The position numbers were made by a program, and so were the translations under genes. From positions 37,204 through 101,203 of the forward strand of contig JBBRDW010000002.1 of NCBI GenBank assembly GCA_038203525.1: a stretch of 64,000 bases of DNA. Reading direction: 5' to 3'. Every line of letters starts with the position of its first letter. The first letter of the stretch is position 1. Origin of the DNA: Limnovirga sp038203525. GTDB taxonomy: Bacteria; Bacteroidota; Bacteroidia; Chitinophagales; Chitinophagaceae. This document shows, piece by piece, positions 18,437 to 26,384 of this stretch. A model generated the notes under the pieces. The model worked only from the letters and a program-made list of their open reading frames with translations, had not been told where the DNA came from and did no database searches.

Positions 18437-20827
18437 ATGAAAAAGCTTTTGGGAACAACCATGGCCGTAATTATTGCGGCCACCGCATTCGCGCAGATCA
18501 GAATAACCGGTAAAGTTGCTGATAAAGAAAATAAGCCGCTGGAAGGAGCATCAGTAACGCTGCTGGTAAGCTCAAAAAACGAAAGAAACCTTACAACAGA
18601 CAAACAGGGCGGTTTTGTATTTAACGGCATTAGCGTAAATACAAACTGCAAAATCACTATCCGTTTTGTAGGTATGAAAAAAATTGAACAGGATTTTACA
18701 GCAACAGAAACCCGTTCATTTAATTTTGTTTTAGTGGCTTCAGATTTTTTTCTTGAACCATTGGAAGTAAAAGCTATCAGAGCATCTGATAAATCGCCGT
18801 TTACCAAAACTGATATCACTAAACAACAGCTAAGCAAACTAAATCTTGGGCAGGATATTCCCTTCCTGCTCAATCAAACTCCGTCTGTGGTAATTAATTC
18901 TGACGCGGGTAATGGAGTAGGATACACAGGCATACGTATACGCGGTTCCGATGCAACACGCATTAACGTTACGCTAAACGGAATTCCCTACAACGATGCA
19001 GAAAGCCAGGGAACTTATTTCGTTGACCTACCCGATTTTGGCTCTTCCGTTAACTCAATACAGATCCAACGCGGCGTAGGAACTTCTACCAATGGCTCAG
19101 GCGCATTTGGCGCAACTATTAATATGAGCACCAACGAGTTTAATGAAAATTCGTATGCCGAAAGCAACAACAGCTATGGTTCTTTCAACACATGGAAGAA
19201 TACAATAAAACTGGGCAGCGGTTTAATCAATGACCATTTTACAATTGATGCAAGACTTAGCCGCATCAGCAGCGATGGGTACGTTGACAGGGCCGCCAGC
19301 AACCTGCAGTCATTCTATTTTTCTCCAGCTTATACCAATAAGCATACATCTCTGCGACTAAACATTTTTTCTGGTAAAGAAAAAACTTACCAGTCATGGT
19401 ATGGCTTACCCGAAGCGCTTTTGAAAAGCGACAGAACTTATAACGCTGCGGGAACGGAGAAACCTGGAGAACCTTACGTTAACCAGACTGATAATTATCA
19501 ACAAGACCATTATCAACTTTTCTTCAACCAGGTTTTGACGGGTAAGTTGAATTTGAACATTGCTTCTTTCCTTACAAGAGGTAAAGGATATTATGAAGAA
19601 TACAAAGCGGAACAGGATTATGCCAGCTATGGTTTAGATAATGTAATCGTTGGCAGCGATACACTCACTTCAACCGATTTGGTGCGCCAGCGCTGGCTGA
19701 ACAACTATTTCTACGGACAGGTTTTTTCCCTGCAATATAAAGGCAGCAAAGACGAACTAACTTTCGGCGGCAGCTGGACAAAATACGACGGTAAACATTA
19801 TGGCCACATTATCTGGGCGAATATGGGTATTCCAAAAGACTTCCAGTATTACAACTACCCGGCCACCAAAACAGATGTAAATGTGTATGCAAAGTGGCTG
19901 CACCAGCTTTCTACAAACTGGAGCTTGTTCAGCGATCTGCAGTTTAGAACCGTAATGCATAATATGAAAGGTTTCGAGGGCAGCCCCGACTTATTTATTA
20001 AACGCAACTTTAATTTTTTAAATCCAAAACTGGGTGTTAGTTATAATGCTAATGGTTTCCATGCTTATTCCAGCTATGCCTTGGCACATAGAGAACCAAA
20101 CCGCGACGATTTTCAGGCCGAAATTACCGAGCAACCAAAATATGAAACCCTGCACGATTTCGAATTGGGTATTGATAAAAAAGCAAACAGCTATAACTGG
20201 GCAGCTACTTTTTATTACATGCAGTACGACAACCAGCTGGTACTTACCGGAAAAATAAATGATGTGGGCAGCTACAGCCGCGCCAATGTAACCAACAGCT
20301 ACAGGCTGGGACTTGAACTGCAGGGCGGTATTAAATTTAACAAATGGCTGAATGCTTCAGCGAACATTACATTAAGCCGTAACAAAATAAAATCCTTTAT
20401 CGAGTACATTGACGATTACGACGAAGCCGACAATTACAAACAGCAAACCGTAGAACACAGCAATACTGATATTTCTTTTTCTCCAACCATTATTAGCGGT
20501 GGCGTTATAAACATTTTACCTTTTAAAAATGCCGAATTTAGTTTAGTGGGCAAGTATGTTGCCAAACAGTATATGGACAATACCCAAAACAATAACCGCC
20601 GTTTGGCTGATTATTACACGCAGGATGCAAGGTTTATATACACCTTAAAAAACCTTTTGTTTAAAGAGTTTAATTTGATTTTTCAGGCTAATAATATTTT
20701 TAACTTCAAGTACGAGCCCAGTGGTTATACTTACCCTTACATATACGGGGGCGCATTAATTAACGACAACTATTATTACCCAATGGCCGGAACCAATTTT
20801 ATGATGGCCATAAATATTAAATTGTAA
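18437..20827 (+). CDS. TonB-dependent receptor under TPP riboswitch control (probable thiamine/precursor uptake)
   Basis: A 796-residue outer-membrane receptor. After the signal peptide (cleavage near AFAQ) comes a carboxypeptidase-regulatory-like domain (ITGKVADKENKPLEGASVTL), then the plug (QTPSVVINSDAGNGVGYTGIRIRGSDATRINVTLNGIPYNDAE, shown here in parts: GIRIRGSDATRIN, LNGIPYNDAE) and a 22-strand barrel ending in FMMAINIKL. The family imports ligands with TonB/ExbB energy. Substrate is inferred only from the riboswitch: thiamine, its phosphates or the pyrimidine moiety. It is a single-gene unit ending next to a bracket repeat. Confidence 0.93.
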   Translation: MKKLLGTTMAVIIAATAFAQIRITGKVADKENKPLEGASVTLLVSSKNERNLTTDKQGGFVFNGISVNTNCKITIRFVGMKKIEQDFTATETRSFNFVLVASDFFLEPLEVKAIRASDKSPFTKTDITKQQLSKLNLGQDIPFLLNQTPSVVINSDAGNGVGYTGIRIRGSDATRINVTLNGIPYNDAESQGTYFVDLPDFGSSVNSIQIQRGVGTSTNGSGAFGATINMSTNEFNENSYAESNNSYGSFNTWKNTIKLGSGLINDHFTIDARLSRISSDGYVDRAASNLQSFYFSPAYTNKHTSLRLNIFSGKEKTYQSWYGLPEALLKSDRTYNAAGTEKPGEPYVNQTDNYQQDHYQLFFNQVLTGKLNLNIASFLTRGKGYYEEYKAEQDYASYGLDNVIVGSDTLTSTDLVRQRWLNNYFYGQVFSLQYKGSKDELTFGGSWTKYDGKHYGHIIWANMGIPKDFQYYNYPATKTDVNVYAKWLHQLSTNWSLFSDLQFRTVMHNMKGFEGSPDLFIKRNFNFLNPKLGVSYNANGFHAYSSYALAHREPNRDDFQAEITEQPKYETLHDFELGIDKKANSYNWAATFYYMQYDNQLVLTGKINDVGSYSRANVTNSYRLGLELQGGIKFNKWLNASANITLSRNKIKSFIEYIDDYDEADNYKQQTVEHSNTDISFSPTIISGGVINILPFKNAEFSLVGKYVAKQYMDNTQNNNRRLADYYTQDARFIYTLKNLLFKEFNLIFQANNIFNFKYEPSGYTYPYIYGGALINDNYYYPMAGTNFMMAINIKL

Positions 20828-20832
20828 AGTAA

Positions 20833-20900
20833 TTTTTTTTTGACCCCGGCAGTTTTTTGTATAAAGCATCTGCTATTCCGCCTAAAGCGGACTCTTATAC
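20833..20900 (-). repeat. Bracket repeat with CCGCC-palindrome variant
   Basis: Minus-strand head GTATAAGAGT is followed by CCGCTTTAGGCGG in place of GCGACGCAA; the tail GCCGGGGTC plus A-run is intact. It begins 5 bases after the receptor stop codon. Confidence 0.82.
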
Positions 20901-20996
20901 TTTGGCAATAACAAGCAGCTTTTTCATTAACCCAAAGTAGTAGGCTCTTATTCACCGGCTACCATTGCAGGCATATTTTTTGCCTAAAATAATAAA

Positions 20997-21030
20997 CGAA
21001 AATGTCTCCACAGTACGGGAGACATTTTCG
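20997..21030 (-). terminator. Terminator for the 21054-21497 gene, possibly bidirectional
   Basis: Near-perfect inverted repeat CGAAAATGTCTCC / GGGAGACATTTTCG with a short loop. On the minus strand it is followed by TTTATTATTTT, placing it 24 bases beyond the stop codon of the secreted protein gene. Confidence 0.85.
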
Positions 21031-21053
21031 TTTAACATCCGGTCTTTTGAAAA

Positions 21054-21497
21054 TTACCCTTTCGTAAACTCCTGTACCAGTTCGGAGTTTCCCTCACTTA
21101 TTCTTAGTGTTTTTATAGAAACAGCATCCTCAAGATGCACTATAAAAACATTTTCTAAACCGGGCTGGGTAATTTTTTCCATGCCTGATATATAATATTT
21201 ACCGTAGCCATCCTTAACAATGTCAACAATATCTTTGGCCAGGTTATCGGCATTCAAATATTCAATAGAATAAACGAGGTTACCTTTTTTATCAAAGGCC
21301 GTCATTACATCATTACCATTTAACACGGAACGAACAGTATAGCCGTTGTCGCCAACATATTTAAATGATGTAGAAACTTTTTTTGCTGCTGTTTCGTTTG
21401 CTGTAAATGTGTTAACATTTTTAACAGTTGCAAAAGTTGCAGTTGAACATACGATTGCTGTTAAACCAACTGCGAGTGTGCGGATTTGCTTTTTCAT
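21054..21497 (-). CDS. Small secreted protein, possibly PepSY-like fold, function unknown
   Basis: A 147-residue protein with signal peptide (MKKQIRTLAVGLTAIVCSTATFA). The body alternates short strands and helices (YTVRSVLNGNDVMTAFDKKGNLVYSIEYLNADNL then YYISGMEKITQPGLENVFIVHLEDAVSIKTLRISEG), similar in pattern to PepSY/BLIP-like periplasmic proteins of Bacteroidota. No catalytic residues stand out. Single gene with its own terminator. The fold guess is weak. Confidence 0.7.
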   Translation of the reverse strand: MKKQIRTLAVGLTAIVCSTATFATVKNVNTFTANETAAKKVSTSFKYVGDNGYTVRSVLNGNDVMTAFDKKGNLVYSIEYLNADNLAKDIVDIVKDGYGKYYISGMEKITQPGLENVFIVHLEDAVSIKTLRISEGNSELVQEFTKG

Positions 21498-21909
21498 TTT
21501 TTGTTTAATTTAATTGTATTAATATTTTTTTTGCTTTGCTGAAAGTATTACCGTTGTTGATTTGTACGCCTTAATCTTTCATTTGCAGAACAAAAGTATA
21601 ACGCTGCAGCTTTTGTATTGTTCATAATGAGACGAAAGAAAAAAAGACTGCTGCAAAAACAAAAAAAATTGCTTTTTTATCAACACACAGTGGCATAAAA
21701 CTGATGTTAAAATCAAAAAAATAGAAGCTCGTCTTTTTCCATTCAATGCAGGAAAAGCGGAATTGGATTTTCATTGTACAAGAGTGCGACGCAACCGGCG
21801 ATGCCATATAGAAAATTGCCGGGAGCAAAAAATTTTCCCTTTCCGGTGCGCATGTCTATACCTCGTGCGTTATGATGAAAATATTTTTTACTTTCTAAAA
21901 AATATAAAC
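21498..21909. other. Intergenic region
   Basis: About 410 bases with one bracket repeat (21776-21832) and no recognisable gene. It borders the decayed segment to the right. Confidence 0.5.
21776..21832 (+). repeat. Bracket repeat, class III
   Basis: Perfect head, middle CCGGCGATGCCATATAG, tail TGCCGGGAGC plus A-run. The tail faces the decayed DGPF gene. Confidence 0.9.
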
Positions 21910-22254
21910 ATAGAAAAATTTATGTTCATTTTTCAGCATAACGTAACTGGCGTAAAACCTTCGCCCGAAGAAATGCAGGCCAGCATGGGCAAATAGATGG
22001 CGGGGACATGCGAATTGAAATCAACTTGCAAATAGGTAAGTGGAGAACCATTGCTACTGGGTGGCAAATGAGTTAGCGGGACCGATAAAATGGTTACCGA
22101 TGGCCCTTATGTGGAAGGAAAAGAAATTGTTGTCGATTACTTTATTGTAAATGCGGCTGACTATGATGAGGCCGCTAAACGCTCAAAAGGCCATCCTGAT
22201 TTTAACACCGGTGGCAGCGTACAAATACACCAGATTATTAAAATGGAAATGTAG
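21910..22254 (+). pseudogene. Decayed YCII/DGPF-domain protein
   Basis: Translating across frames recovers MFIFQHNVTGVKPSPEEMQ then ASMGK and a stop where family members read 'GKWMAWIE'. After a frame change it continues MVTDGPYVEGKEIVVDYFIV, DYDEAAKRSKGHPDFNTGG and VQIHQIIKMEM, ending at a stop. The block 'TDGPYVEGKE' is the DGPF signature. At least one in-frame stop and a shift or deletion in the middle make the gene non-functional. It precedes a dead ECF sigma gene, its usual neighbour. Confidence 0.85.
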
Positions 22255-22365
22255 AGAAATGTTGAATGGTGAATGTTTAATCGTCAAATGCTTGCAGTTA
22301 TATTCACCAATCACCCTTAGCTACAAAACTGCACTGTAGATATATTTACTGCACAGGTATTTTTT

Positions 22366-23192
22366 TTGATGCCAGCAAAACAAGCCGATAATAATAAAAT
22401 TGCAGACCATCTTTTCCCTCACGAGTCGGGGAAAATGGTGGCAGTATTAACAGAGCTGCCTGACTTCGCTAACCTTGAAACCGTACAGGATTTTATGCAG
22501 GACACTTTGCTTAAAGCCATGATGACATTGGCTTTTGGCAGCGTTCGAGAAAACCATGCAGGGTGTTTATGTTGTTGCAAAAAACAAAGTCGTTGATTTC
22601 TTGCGCATAGAATAATCTTTCAGAAAAATTGGTGCTCAATATGGAAGGGAACAGGATAATGATAAACACACCGATGCCTGTATTCAAAACCTGTTTTTTG
22701 ATGATGAAATACACGGCAGCCAGTTGCGTATGATGTTCGCCTGCTGCCATCCCTCCGCTCCGTAAGAATCACAAATGGCACTCTAACTCAGAACACTTTG
22801 AGGTATGGATGTGCACGAAATTGCCGGCGCATTTCTTAATGCCGACGATACAGTTACCAAACGCTTTTACTGCGCCAAGGAAAAATGGCACTGGAAGTTC
22901 CCACCCCCGTTTTCATTGCAGAAAGGCTCTAAACCGTATTAATACACTTTATATGCTGTTTAACGAAGGCAAACATTCTGTGCCTAACGACAAATTAATA
23001 CGAGATGACCTTTGCGAAGTAGCCTTGCGCCTTTGCTACCTGCTGCTTCAAAACCAGATTACCTGCAAGTATTGGCGAAATTGGTACCTGTTTATGGTTA
23101 CTAATTGCTGGGGTAAAATCAAAAGAACTATAGTGAAGCCGACAGAGAAGTTGCCTCAGCCAGTTACAGGAGTTATTGCCGCACCACCATAA
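22366..23192 (+). pseudogene. Decayed ECF sigma factor (ECF42-like, partner of DGPF proteins)
   Basis: Pieces in several frames align in order to the sigma factors that accompany DGPF genes: ADHLFPHESGKMVAVLTELPD, NLETVQDFMQDTLLKAMMT (region 2), VYVVAKNKVVDFLRIE, then LRMMFACCHPSAP, GMDVHEIAGAFLNADDTVTKRF (region 4), and NRINTLYMLFNEGKHSV from the C-terminal extension. Several stops and frameshifts interrupt it. The region-4 piece and the MLFNEG motif are characteristic. Clearly inactive. Confidence 0.85.
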
Positions 23193-23686
23193 TTTTTTTA
23201 AAAAAAAATGGGCGTTATTTTCAACTTTTATTTAGAAGTTGATAGAAGGCAGCAGGGTTTGCTTTTCTGTATTACACTTTTTCATACGCTAAAAATTGAT
23301 GCTGGGATTATGACCGGCTAAATTCGCTTCGATAAAAGCTTAGTAAATAGTAAAACCGTACAAGAGTGTGCAAGAAACCTATAATAGTAATTCACAAGGC
23401 CCGATCAAACCAATATTCCACCGTAAGCTTGCGTACTAATCAACCGGTGGATCTTAAATTACCGGGAAACACTGCATGCGCCCGCAACGAATTTGGTGTG
23501 GATAAAAGACTAAAGGTTTAGTATTGAATGGAAAAATTGTGTGGCTGAAACAACGATTGGAATTGGGTAACAGAAGCTTAATGAAAACCGCCTGGCAATT
23601 ATTTTGGAAACTTCGGCTAATTACGCCAATTTAGACGGTATTGGCAAGCAAAGGACACAGGTTTCCAACTTTGAAAAGAGAATTAC
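23193..23686. other. Decayed, gene-free stretch
   Basis: About 490 bases with a damaged bracket repeat and short broken reading frames (for example at 23520-23685) of uncertain origin. No family could be assigned. It continues the decay seen upstream. Confidence 0.4.
23358..23410 (+). repeat. Bracket repeat, degenerate with internal deletion
   Basis: GTACAAGAGTG is followed by TGCAAG, so a few bases of the head are missing, then AACCTATAATAGTAATTC and tail GGCCCGATCAAA. It lies in decaying DNA. Confidence 0.7.
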
Positions 23687-24997
23687 ATGAAAAATTTTTT
23701 GACAAATTTATTTAACCTGCATAAAGGCGAAGAAAGCAAAGAAAAGACCTTAGATAATGTAAAAAGTAATATTTCTTTTACAGGACATAACCTTTGGATT
23801 TTGGCATGCGCAATTTTAGTGGCTTCCGTGGGATTAAATGTAAATTCAACAGCTGTAATTATTGGGGCCATGCTTATTTCGCCGTTAATGGGCCCTATAG
23901 TTGGGGCGGGTTTTGCATTGGGCATTTATGATTTTACCCTTCTGCGAAAATCGTTGTTTAACCTTGCAATTGCAACAGTTGCAAGCTTAATTGTTGCAAC
24001 TGTTTATTTTTATTTAAGCCCTTTTAAAGAAGCCCAGTCAGAATTACTTGCACGTACCGCACCTAATATTTACGATGTTCTAATTGCTTTCTTTGGTGGT
24101 TTAGCAGGTGTTATAGCCATAACAAGAGTTGAAAAAGGAAACCCAATACCCGGCGTTGCAATTGCAACAGCGCTGATGCCTCCGCTTTGCACTGCCGGGT
24201 ACGGACTTGCTACTGCAAACTGGAAATACTTTTTGGGTGCTTTGTTTTTGTATAGTATCAATTGCGTTTTTATCTGCATTGCAACTTTTAGCATTGTTAA
24301 ATATTTAAAATACCCGGCGGCAAAACAAATTGACAGAAGGCATCAAAATCAAGTAAAATATGGCATACTGACAATTGTTTTTTTAATGCTTTTACCAAGC
24401 GCTTTTTTTGCGTTCAATTTATACAGGGAGCAACAATTTAAACAGGTGGCCGATAACTTTATTGAAAAAGAATTTGCAAACACTGGTAATACATTGGTAT
24501 ATAAAAAATTGAGCTACTCCGCAGGATCTAAAACAATTGAACTGGCGTTTTTGAATAAAAGCTATTCCGAAACTGAAGTGCAGCAACTAAATGAAAAGCT
24601 AAAAAGTTTTGGATTGCAAAATGTTAAACTATTAATAAGACAAAATTCCTCTGATAGTTTGCAAAGCTTTAAAAATGATATACTGAATGAAGTAAATAAA
24701 AAAGATAACGCATTAAGTGAAAAAGATAAAAGTATTGCGTTGCTGGAACAAAAATTAAATGAGAATACATTTGACAACAAACAGCTGCTTTCTGAAATAA
24801 ATGTAATATTTCCTACAATTAATTCCGTTTCCATTTCCAAACAAAACATTGCATCACTTGACAGTACACGGATATCCATGATACTTATTTATTATTCAAA
24901 TCCAAAACTAGTTGAAGCAGACAAAGTAAAACTGAGAACCTGGATGTTGAAAAAATTAGGCGTTGACAATATTGAAATAATAGAGACAGAAAAATAA
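23687..24997 (+). CDS. DUF389-family membrane protein
   Basis: A 436-residue protein. The DUF389 core (roughly residues 25-215) has about six membrane segments and the conserved blocks NSTAVIIGAMLISPLMGPIVGAG and GVAIATALMPPLCTAGYGLA. The C-terminal part is soluble, partly coiled-coil (EVNKKDNALSEKDKSIALLEQ). Function of DUF389 is not established; roles in transport or envelope stress have been suggested. The next gene, a cation/proton antiporter, starts one base after its stop codon, so a joint role in ion homeostasis is an inference. Confidence 0.9.
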   Translation: MKNFLTNLFNLHKGEESKEKTLDNVKSNISFTGHNLWILACAILVASVGLNVNSTAVIIGAMLISPLMGPIVGAGFALGIYDFTLLRKSLFNLAIATVASLIVATVYFYLSPFKEAQSELLARTAPNIYDVLIAFFGGLAGVIAITRVEKGNPIPGVAIATALMPPLCTAGYGLATANWKYFLGALFLYSINCVFICIATFSIVKYLKYPAAKQIDRRHQNQVKYGILTIVFLMLLPSAFFAFNLYREQQFKQVADNFIEKEFANTGNTLVYKKLSYSAGSKTIELAFLNKSYSETEVQQLNEKLKSFGLQNVKLLIRQNSSDSLQSFKNDILNEVNKKDNALSEKDKSIALLEQKLNENTFDNKQLLSEINVIFPTINSVSISKQNIASLDSTRISMILIYYSNPKLVEADKVKLRTWMLKKLGVDNIEIIETEK

Positions 24998-24998
24998 T

Positions 24999-26222
24999 AT
25001 GAATATTTACTTTGCCGCAGTTGCACTTATTTGCCTTTCGGCGGGCTTTGCTTTTATCAATCAAAAGTTTTTAAAACTTCCTTTTGTTATTGGCCTATTC
25101 CTGCTTTCAACCATTTTGTCGATTATTATTTTAAGTTCAGGGATTTGGTTGAATTTGCCCTATGACGAAATTGAGCAGGCAATTGCCAATGCGAAAATTG
25201 ATAAAATTATTTTAGATATATTATTAGGCTTCCTGCTCTTTGCAGGTGCTATGCACACTAACTGGCAAGGATTAAAAAAACAAATAAAACCAATAGCCCT
25301 GTTTGCTTTAGGTGGCGTCTTGCTTTCAACAATAATTATTGCTTTTCTGTTCTTTAGCATATCACAGCTTTTAAAACTACAGATCGATTTTATTTACTGT
25401 TTGCTTTTTGGAGCATTAATTTCTCCAACCGACCCAATTGCAGTCTTGGGTATATTAACCAAGGCCAATGTGCCAAAGAAAACAGAAGATACAATTGTTG
25501 GTGAAAGCCTTTTTAACGATGGAGTAGGTGTTGTAGTGTTTATTGCCCTTTTAGACACATTAAATTCCGGCAATTTTAGTATTTCTCATTTCGGACTGCT
25601 ATTTCTTCAGGAGGCAGTTGGCGGAATTTTAATGGGCCTGGTTTTGGGTTACTGTTTGCATTTGTTTTTAAAATCAATAGACCATTATGAAACAGAAATA
25701 TTACTTACGCTTGCTTTTGTAATGGGTGGCTATACCCTTTGCAATTACGCACATATTTCGGGAGCTTTGGCAATGGTTGTAATGGGGCTTATGGTTGGCA
25801 ACTACAAACAGGATATTACCATGAGCGACACAACAAAAGACTATGTGCACAAGTTTTGGAAATTGACCGATGTTATTCTTAATGCTATTTTATTTATTAT
25901 AATAGCATTCGTATTAATTGTAATTGACTTTAAAGGAAGCTATATTATTTTAGGATTGATCTCTGTTTTGATTGTTTTACTTTCAAGAACGATTATTGTT
26001 TATTTACCACATTTGCTGTTCCCAAAATTCTTAAACTTAGACAATAATGAAGCCAGGCTCATTACCTGGGGCGGTTTGCGCGGTGGCCTTTCTTTGGCTC
26101 TAGTTTTATCACTGCCATACAGTGAGACAAAAAATATCCTCTTAATTGCCACTTATTTTTGCGTGCTTTTCAGTATTTTAATACAGGGGTTGACAATTGA
26201 GAAAATGGCAAAATCAGGATGA
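24999..26222 (+). CDS. CPA1-family Na+/H+ antiporter
   Basis: A 407-residue membrane protein with about 12 hydrophobic segments and no long cytosolic tail. The ion-binding region is clear: LISPTDPIAVLGIL in segment 5 and GESLFNDGVGVVVF in segment 6 (the NhaP/SOD2-type ND motif), plus TWGGLRGGLSLALVLSLP near the C-terminus. It would exchange Na+ or K+ for protons across the inner membrane. Translationally coupled to the DUF389 gene (1-base gap). Confidence 0.93.
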   Translation: MNIYFAAVALICLSAGFAFINQKFLKLPFVIGLFLLSTILSIIILSSGIWLNLPYDEIEQAIANAKIDKIILDILLGFLLFAGAMHTNWQGLKKQIKPIALFALGGVLLSTIIIAFLFFSISQLLKLQIDFIYCLLFGALISPTDPIAVLGILTKANVPKKTEDTIVGESLFNDGVGVVVFIALLDTLNSGNFSISHFGLLFLQEAVGGILMGLVLGYCLHLFLKSIDHYETEILLTLAFVMGGYTLCNYAHISGALAMVVMGLMVGNYKQDITMSDTTKDYVHKFWKLTDVILNAILFIIIAFVLIVIDFKGSYIILGLISVLIVLLSRTIIVYLPHLLFPKFLNLDNNEARLITWGGLRGGLSLALVLSLPYSETKNILLIATYFCVLFSILIQGLTIEKMAKSG

Positions 26223-26326
26223 GAATGGACGCTAAAAGCCTTACAATATTAAAATAGATATCCCCCAGGCACATGTGTTTTCGCCCGCAACATTCGCTTC
26301 GATAAAAGCCCAATATATTTTAGAAA

Positions 26327-26384
26327 GTACAAGAGTGCGACGCAAGTAAAGCTTCATAGTAATTCTCATGCCTGGTTAAAAAAA
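26327..26384 (+). repeat. Bracket repeat, class I
   Basis: Perfect head, middle GTAAAGCTTCATAG, tail GCCTGGTT plus seven A. The A-run touches the tex stop codon; partner copy at 28659-28717. Confidence 0.93.

Noticed and set aside
23520..23686. Remnant of a transposase
   Set aside because: A short WLKQRLELGN-like peptide hinted at it, but the match is too short and the frame is broken; no family can be supported.
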